Shown: in pieces, positions 28,748-33,643 of the stretch
Layout: each line of letters starts with the position of its first letter
Position numbering within the stretch: the stretch's first letter is position 1
From: Clostridia bacterium
GTDB lineage: Bacteria; Bacillota; Clostridia; Christensenellales; QALW01
Direction: 5' to 3'
DNA length: 33,643 nt
Assembly (NCBI GenBank): GCA_017502165.1
Contig: JAFVVO010000014.1
Span: forward strand, 1-33,643
Notes under the pieces: model-generated
The model's input: the letters and a program-made list of their open reading frames with translations, nothing else
Databases searched by the model: none
What the model was told of the DNA's origin: nothing
Made by a program: the position numbers and the translations under genes

Positions 28748-29431
28748 ATGAATATTCTTGCTATTGATACTTCAAGTGTATACGCCTCCTGCGCCTTTAT
28801 GTGCGACGGAGTTATCGTAAGCGAAAAGGTCATTCAGGGGGGATTGGTGCATTCCGAAGCACTGTTTCCCATTATCGAAGAATGTCTTGAAAGCGTAAAG
28901 GCCTCAATAGGCGAGGTTGACGTATTTGCCTGCTGTGCAGGCCCCGGCTCCTTCACGGGAGTGAGAATCGGTGTCTGCGCCGTCAAGGGCTTAGCCCAGG
29001 CAAACAACAAAATGTGTGCGAGAATTAACACCCTTGATGCTCTTTCAAGGAACGTGCAGTCCTTCGGAACGGTTTGTCCCATTATGGACGCCCGTCGCGG
29101 TCAGGTTTACTGCGCTGTATATGAAAACGGCAAAATAATCAGAAATTACGATGCCTGTGCCATTGAGGAGCTGGCAGAATTTCTTAAAGATAGAAAGACG
29201 GTTTTTGTTGGTGACGGTGTAAAGGCATTCAGAAGCACCTTAACCGAGCTTTTGGGCGAAAATGCCTGCTTTGCTCAGCCTGAGCATAACTTTACCCGTG
29301 CTTCCGCCGCGGCGGCAATAGCAAATGAAGAAGCAGAGAAAGGCAATCTCGTTACTCCTGCAGCACTTGATGCAATCTATCTTCGAGTGCCTCAGGCAGA
29401 AAGAGAGTTTAGAGAAAAACATTCGGAGTAA
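28748..29431 (+). CDS. tsaB: tRNA threonylcarbamoyladenosine biosynthesis protein TsaB
   Basis: A 227-residue ASKHA-fold scaffold of the t6A complex. The N-terminus NILAIDTSSVYASCAFM and the core CCAGPGSFTGVRIGVCAVKG (about 61-80) are diagnostic, followed by MDARRGQVYCAVYE. It lacks the catalytic iron site of its paralogue TsaD, as expected. The start follows AAAGGAG; the downstream rimI gene starts 3 bp after the stop. Clustering of tsaE, tsaB and rimI is widespread in Firmicutes. Confidence 0.96.
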   Translation: MNILAIDTSSVYASCAFMCDGVIVSEKVIQGGLVHSEALFPIIEECLESVKASIGEVDVFACCAGPGSFTGVRIGVCAVKGLAQANNKMCARINTLDALSRNVQSFGTVCPIMDARRGQVYCAVYENGKIIRNYDACAIEELAEFLKDRKTVFVGDGVKAFRSTLTELLGENACFAQPEHNFTRASAAAAIANEEAEKGNLVTPAALDAIYLRVPQAEREFREKHSE

Positions 29432-29434
29432 AAA

Positions 29435-29875
29435 ATGAATTTTCAAATTCAAGCGCTTAAAGACGAGTTTTTAGAGCAAATAGATGAAATTGAGCAGGCA
29501 AGCTTTTCGCACCCCTGGTCAATGGACGCCTACAAAAAGGAAATAGAAAATCAGGTTGCCCATTATCTTGTTTTAACTAACGATGGGACAGTTTGTGCCT
29601 ACGGCGGATATTGGCAAATCTTTGCCGAAGGGCATATAACAAATATTGCGGTAAAAAAAGAATTTCGTAAGCAAGGCTTAGGTACGGAGCTTGTTAAAGA
29701 GCTTATTAAAGACGCAAAAAATAACGGCATAACTGCTATGACGTTAGAGGTGCGGGCAAGCAACGAGCCTGCAATAAAATTATACGAAAAAATGGGCTTT
29801 GCCTCGGCAGGAGTCCGTCCTAAATATTATCCCGACGGGGAAGACGCAGTTATTATGTGGTTGGAGGAAATTTAA
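29435..29875 (+). CDS. rimI: Ribosomal-protein-S18-alanine N-acetyltransferase RimI-like
   Basis: A 146-residue GNAT acetyltransferase. The acetyl-CoA loop is RKQGLGTEL (in VKKEFRKQGLGTELV), and the end matches RimI: LEVRASNEPAIKLYEKMGFA, then YYPDGEDAVIMW. RimI acetylates the N-terminal alanine of ribosomal protein S18 in Escherichia coli. The 3-bp gap after tsaB and direct contact with the next gene point to cotranscription. RimI cannot be distinguished from another N-terminal acetyltransferase by sequence alone. Confidence 0.9.
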   Translation: MNFQIQALKDEFLEQIDEIEQASFSHPWSMDAYKKEIENQVAHYLVLTNDGTVCAYGGYWQIFAEGHITNIAVKKEFRKQGLGTELVKELIKDAKNNGITAMTLEVRASNEPAIKLYEKMGFASAGVRPKYYPDGEDAVIMWLEEI

Positions 29876-30622
29876 TTGTTAATTAACGTTAACGGTTACG
29901 AAATAAATTACGAGTGCATCGGGCAGGGGAGTGACGTTTTACTGCTTCACGGCTGGGGGTACGACTTAACCTTGTTGCTTCCTCTTGCTAATCAGTTAAG
30001 CGATAGCTTTAAGGTAACCCTTGTTGATATGCCCGGTCACGGCAAGAGCAAGGAGCCTGAAAAGCCCATTACGGTTTACGATTATGCGGATATTCTTTTA
30101 GGCTTGATGGAAAAGCTTGAAATTTCTTCGGCAAATATCGTAGCCCATTCCTTTGGAGGCAGGCTTTCAATCATTTTAGCAAGCAAGCATCCCGAAAAGG
30201 TACAAAAGCTCGTGCTTTGCGGCGCCGCGGGAATCAGAGATAAACGCGGAGCAAAATACTACGTAAAAACCTATTGGTATAAGCTTTGCAAAAATTTATT
30301 AAAAACCTTTGCGCCTAAAAAGTTTGATTCTTGGCGTAAAAACAAAGGCTCGGCAGATTATCAAAAGCTGTCCGACACAATGAAGGCAACCTTCTCAAGC
30401 ATTGTCAACGAGGATTTAACATATTTACTAAAGGAAATAAAAGCTCCCACCTTCTTGATCTGGGGCGAAAACGATACGGCTACGCCTGAATATATGGCAG
30501 AAATTATGGAAAAGGAAATTCCGGATTGCGCCAAGGTAGTATATGCTTCAAGAACTCATTACGGCTTTTTAGAAGAAATGAGCCGCACCGTTGCAATAAT
30601 CAAAACCTTCTTTAAGGAGTAA
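29876..30622 (+). CDS. Alpha/beta-hydrolase
   Basis: A 248-residue serine hydrolase of the alpha/beta fold. The oxyanion segment is LLLHGWGYD (22-30), the nucleophile Ser92 is in VAHSFGGRL, the acid is Asp200 in WGENDTATP and the base His228 in SRTHYGF. It begins at TTG 29876, immediately after the rimI stop, with GGAGG 8 nt upstream. No signal peptide. The sequence resembles small esterases and C-C hydrolases, but the substrate is not visible. Its position between rimI and a Mur ligase gives no clear clue. Confidence 0.88.
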   Translation: MLINVNGYEINYECIGQGSDVLLLHGWGYDLTLLLPLANQLSDSFKVTLVDMPGHGKSKEPEKPITVYDYADILLGLMEKLEISSANIVAHSFGGRLSIILASKHPEKVQKLVLCGAAGIRDKRGAKYYVKTYWYKLCKNLLKTFAPKKFDSWRKNKGSADYQKLSDTMKATFSSIVNEDLTYLLKEIKAPTFLIWGENDTATPEYMAEIMEKEIPDCAKVVYASRTHYGFLEEMSRTVAIIKTFFKE

Positions 30623-30625
30623 AAA

Positions 30626-32107
30626 ATGTTACCTGAAATTATGCGTATTTGTTTAATTCTTTCGTCAACGGCGTTAACGCTTATGGCGGCGAAATATTAC
30701 GTACATATGCTTCAGCTTGAAGGATACTTTATTTCACAATTCTTGCATCATCTGTTTGCAAGAATAAGAAATCCCAAGCTGTTGTTTAAGCCTGCGAAAA
30801 CTAAAAAACCGCTTGTTTACACGCAAAGAATTATCCGTCTTTACGTTTGCCTTGGAATTTTAACTCTTGCTTACGAAATCTGCGTATGTGCTCTTTTTGC
30901 CTCTGCGCTTACAAAGGCATTAGGCTTCCCTGCAAGTCTGCTCGCAGTTTTGCCCATTTTGCTGGTTTCACTTTTTGTGCTTCTTGCGGCGCTTATTACA
31001 AAGCCCGTTGAAAAGCTCATTTCCCTTTGGTTTGTTTCCGATGCAAAGAAAATATTGCAGGAAAGAGACGATTTAACCATCGTGGGTATTACCGGCAGCT
31101 ACGGTAAAACAAGCACCAAGTTTATTCTTTCAACAATTTTAAGTGAAAAATATTCGGTTTTAACACCTCCCGCAAGCTATAACACCACCTTAGGCGTAGT
31201 TCGCGTAATCCGCGAACAGCTTCAGCCCGACCACGAAATTTTTATCTGTGAAATGGGCTCAAGGCATATTGGTGACATCAAGGAAATCTGCGATTTCGTT
31301 CATCCCCATCACGCATTGATAACCTCAATCGGACCTCAGCACCTTGACACTTTCTTGTCGATTGAAGGTGTTAAAAAGGGCAAGTTTGAGCTTATTGAAG
31401 CCATAGATAAGGAAAAGGGATGCGCAGTTTTTGCTTCAAGCAACGAGCATATTTCGGAATTGTACGAAAAGGCTCAGTGCAAAAAGCTAAGCGCAGGCTT
31501 TTTAGAAAAAGATGACCTTAGGGCAGAGGATATTTCCGTCGGTTGTGCAGGAAGCGTGTTTACCTTAGTGCTTCCTAATGGCGACAAGGCAGAGTGTGTC
31601 ACAAAGCTTTTAGGTGCGCATAATATTTCAAATATTTTGGTAGCAAGCGCTATGGCATACGCCCTTGGGCTTTCGGCACAAGAAATTGCACGGGGCATTT
31701 CCAAGATTCAACCCGTTGAACACCGCTTGCAGATCGTAAACCAATCACCCGTAACGGTTATTGACGACGCCTTTAATTCAAGCCCCAACGGTGCAAACGC
31801 CGCTCTTGACGTGCTTGGCAGATTTGTTGGCAGAAGAATTATCGTAACTCCCGGCTTCGTTGAGCTTGGAGCCGATCAGGATAAATATCACTTTGAACTT
31901 GGCAAAAAAATAAAAGACAATGCCGATGTGGCTATTTTAGTAGGAAAAAAGCGTACTGAAAAAATCAAGGAAGGTCTTGAGGGCTTTGCAGGTGAAATCT
32001 TCGTTGTTGACACCCTTTCGGACGCAACACAAAAATTAACGGAAATCACTTTTGCCGGGGACGTGGTTTTATTTGAAAACGATCTTCCCGATAATTATAA
32101 CGAATAA
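30626..32107 (+). CDS. murF: Membrane-anchored Mur ligase, MurF-like
   Basis: A 493-residue ATP-dependent ligase related to MurF, which adds D-Ala-D-Ala to the UDP-MurNAc tripeptide. Instead of the usual MurF substrate-binding domain, the first 140 residues contain about three hydrophobic helices (near 5-22, 73-97 and 103-125). The P-loop GITGSYGKTSTK spans 154-165, with EMGSRHIGDI and NSSPNGANAAL further on. The C-terminal domain has VTPGFVELG and a VLFENDLPDNYNE tail. AAGGAGT precedes the ATG. A role in peptidoglycan precursor or another amide ligation is likely, but the altered N-terminus leaves the acceptor open. Confidence 0.85.
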   Translation: MLPEIMRICLILSSTALTLMAAKYYVHMLQLEGYFISQFLHHLFARIRNPKLLFKPAKTKKPLVYTQRIIRLYVCLGILTLAYEICVCALFASALTKALGFPASLLAVLPILLVSLFVLLAALITKPVEKLISLWFVSDAKKILQERDDLTIVGITGSYGKTSTKFILSTILSEKYSVLTPPASYNTTLGVVRVIREQLQPDHEIFICEMGSRHIGDIKEICDFVHPHHALITSIGPQHLDTFLSIEGVKKGKFELIEAIDKEKGCAVFASSNEHISELYEKAQCKKLSAGFLEKDDLRAEDISVGCAGSVFTLVLPNGDKAECVTKLLGAHNISNILVASAMAYALGLSAQEIARGISKIQPVEHRLQIVNQSPVTVIDDAFNSSPNGANAALDVLGRFVGRRIIVTPGFVELGADQDKYHFELGKKIKDNADVAILVGKKRTEKIKEGLEGFAGEIFVVDTLSDATQKLTEITFAGDVVLFENDLPDNYNE

Positions 32108-32192
32108 CCAACAGAATTTTATCAGTTCCTATGTATTACGATTATTTAATAAGCAGTATTAAGGTGTAAAGCCAACTTAGTAGGAGAAAACA

Positions 32193-33503
32193 ATGGAAAC
32201 TTATGATTTTTTTGCACCAAACGTAAAAGTAATAGCTAAAACGCAGGTACTTGTTGTAGGTAGCGGTCCTGCAGGAATTTCTGCAGCAGTAGCAGCTAAA
32301 AGAAGCGGAGCAGAAACTTTAATAGTAGAGCATCACGGCTGTTTAGGCGGTGCTTTGTCTGTGGGAATGGTGCAATCATATAATTTCAGCACTAACAAGT
32401 TTCCGCAGGTGCTTACGGGTATTCCTAAAGAGATAGAAGAGCGTTGCCGAAATTACGGGGCATCTGCTCCTGACTATCGCGGAGCAGGCATATTTATAGA
32501 ATCTGAATTGTATAAATGTATGCTTGACGCGTGGTTTGAAGAAGAAAACGTAAAGATATTGCTTTATACAACCGTATGCGGAGTGTTTGTTGAACAAAAC
32601 ACCGTTAAAGGAGTTTATTGTGTAAATAAATCAGGTATTGGAATTATCCTTGCCGATTGTGTTATAGATGCAACGGGCGACGGTGACGTTGCCGTGCAGG
32701 CTGGCGCAGAATATCAAATGCAAGAAAAAAACAAATTGCAACCCGTAACAGTAGTCTTTGGCTTAAGCGGTGTTGACGTTGATTTGTTTGAAAAGCATTA
32801 TAAAGCACATCCCGTTGGAGATAAAGACTTTGGCTTTCAACCTGTTTTCCGAGCTGCAAGAGAAAATAACGATTTTAAGTTACCTAAACGTGGGGGAGCG
32901 TGGAAATCTCTTACACCTAATGGCGAAATTAAAAGCGCCAATTTAACTGTTATTTCAGAGATAGATGCAACTGATTGTTGGGACGTAACCAAAGCGGAAA
33001 TAGAATGTAGAAAACAGATTTTAGAGATTGTGAGAGTTTTCCGCAAATACGGTGCAGATATAGGCCTTGGTAATTGTTCCGTTAGAAATATTGCTACTCA
33101 GCTTGGTATTCGCGAAACAAGAAGAATTGTGGGCGAATATATTTTGACCGAGCAAGATGTTTTAGAACAAAGAAATTTTGACGACGGTGTTGGCAGATTG
33201 TTAACCTGCATTGATTTGTACGGTAATTATCAGAAAAGCCGTTATCCTAAAGAGCTTGAAACGTTTAGTGTTCCCTATAGGGCGTTAGTACCTAAAGCGG
33301 TTGATGGCTTGCTTGTGGCAGGAAGATGTATTTCTTGCGATGAAATAAGCTTTGGTGCAGTAAGATTGATGGTTGGTTGTGCCCTTACAGGGCAGGCGGC
33401 AGGAACTGCAGCAGCATTAAGCGTTAAAGAAGGCGTGGCACCAAGAAAATTGGATATAAATCTTCTTCGCGAAAAATTATCGCGAGACGGAGTAAATTTA
33501 TAA
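32193..33503 (+). CDS. FAD-dependent oxidoreductase
   Basis: A 436-residue flavoprotein of the FAD_oxidored/PF12831-like group. The dinucleotide fold GSGPAG (23-28) lies in LVVGSGPAGISAAVAAKRSG, followed by VEHHGCLGGALS, and VIDATGDGDVAVQAG marks the second FAD contact. The C-terminal LVAGRCISCDEISFGAVRL and the GQAAGTAA helix also match. Such proteins oxidise or isomerise small molecules; the substrate is unknown. The start has AGGAG at good spacing. It is 85 bp from the Mur ligase, with no clear terminator between, and codon use looks more AT-rich than the genes before it, which hints at later acquisition. A three-hairpin repeat follows the stop. Confidence 0.88.
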   Translation: METYDFFAPNVKVIAKTQVLVVGSGPAGISAAVAAKRSGAETLIVEHHGCLGGALSVGMVQSYNFSTNKFPQVLTGIPKEIEERCRNYGASAPDYRGAGIFIESELYKCMLDAWFEEENVKILLYTTVCGVFVEQNTVKGVYCVNKSGIGIILADCVIDATGDGDVAVQAGAEYQMQEKNKLQPVTVVFGLSGVDVDLFEKHYKAHPVGDKDFGFQPVFRAARENNDFKLPKRGGAWKSLTPNGEIKSANLTVISEIDATDCWDVTKAEIECRKQILEIVRVFRKYGADIGLGNCSVRNIATQLGIRETRRIVGEYILTEQDVLEQRNFDDGVGRLLTCIDLYGNYQKSRYPKELETFSVPYRALVPKAVDGLLVAGRCISCDEISFGAVRLMVGCALTGQAAGTAAALSVKEGVAPRKLDINLLREKLSRDGVNL

Positions 33504-33519
33504 TAATGACTGTTGTTTG

Positions 33520-33598
33520 TCGAAACGCTTTTTGCGTTTCGATAAGCCGATATCATCGGCTTTAAGCAAAATAAATTCTGCGAATTTTATTTTGCAAC
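33520..33598 (-). repeat. Three-hairpin repeat element, copy 2 (inverted relative to copy 1)
   Basis: On the minus strand this reads GTTGCAAAATAA..., a hairpin pairing GCAAAATAAAATTC with GAATTTATTTTGC (33595-33566), then AAGCCGAT/ATCGGCTT (33562-33544), then TCGAAACGC/GCGTTTCGA (33542-33520). The order and outer stems match copy 1 at 64-150; the inner stems of hairpins 1 and 3 and all loops differ. It lies 16 bp after the FAD oxidoreductase stop but in opposite orientation to that gene. Confidence 0.75.
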
Positions 33599-33622
33599 AC
33601 ATTCATTTCAATGTTCAAAGTC

Positions 33623-33643
33623 CAAATTTTCCTTGAAAATTTG
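33623..33643. repeat. Inverted repeat at the window edge
   Basis: CAAATTTTC (33623-33631) and GAAAATTTG (33635-33643) form a 9-bp hairpin with a 3-nt loop, cut off by the end of the window. The AT-rich stem may be part of a longer palindrome beyond it. Confidence 0.5.

Overview
This window looks like a replication-origin region from an anaerobic Clostridia-type Firmicute, most likely an uncultured gut Oscillospirales or a relative. The base composition is moderately AT-rich and promoters are near-consensus TTGACA/TATAAT. The core gene order is classical for Firmicutes: dnaA divergent from rpmH-rnpA-yidD-yidC-jag, with glnS and parAB further on. Sporulation genes yabP and yabQ place it in the endospore-forming lineage, although they do not prove that the strain sporulates.

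Layout: (1) 1-275, the tail of an unknown gene, a three-hairpin repeat and the serS promoter, then serS. (2) 1.6-6.7 kb, a sugar locus: an AraC regulator divergent from two cytoplasmic glycoside hydrolases (a GH5-like enzyme and a GH36 alpha-galactosidase). (3) 6.7-10.15 kb, dnaA on the minus strand followed not by dnaN but by a 706-residue polytopic membrane protein. (4) 10.15-10.6 kb, the dnaA/rpmH intergenic region with DnaA boxes, a candidate oriC. (5) 10.6-13.1 kb, the rpmH-jag operon. (6) 13.1-17.8 kb, accessory genes in two divergent regulator/effector pairs: LysR with a ceramidase-like hydrolase, and a MATE transporter with a DeoR regulator. (7) 17.8-20.1 kb, yqeY and glnS, divergent from back-to-back promoters. 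(8) 20.1-21.0 kb, a 900-bp stretch without protein genes. (9) 21.0-24.75 kb, an anchored surface protein, then a membrane protein with parA and parB. (10) 24.8-26.1 kb, murA. (11) 26.3-28.2 kb, minus-strand operon yabP-yabQ-divIC-ppx. (12) 28.3-32.1 kb, operon tsaE-tsaB-rimI-hydrolase-murF-like. (13) 32.2-33.5 kb, a FAD oxidoreductase, then a second three-hairpin repeat.

The most unusual DNA is at 20.16-21.02 kb. First, a minus-strand transcription unit of about 370 nt has a perfect promoter (TTGACA-17-TATAAT) and a strong terminator but no normal ORF. It is built from three tandem units whose core (Shine-Dalgarno-like AGGAA, then CCAATG; the first two copies continue TACTAAGCAG, an AUG-UAC-UAA minimal ORF) recurs at exactly 95-nt intervals. 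Next to it is a roughly 400-bp element closed by an imperfect terminal inverted repeat. It contains at least six hairpins plus a mosaic of the octamer GTGAAGTT: three forward copies, then four inverted copies, with mini-hairpins in most of the gaps. I recognise neither as a named family.

A third repeat family, three consecutive hairpins beginning GTTGCAAAATAA, occurs once at each end of the window in opposite orientations. A lone derivative of its first hairpin carries the serS -10 box. All functional statements come from reading the sequence by eye; no database search or folding program was run.
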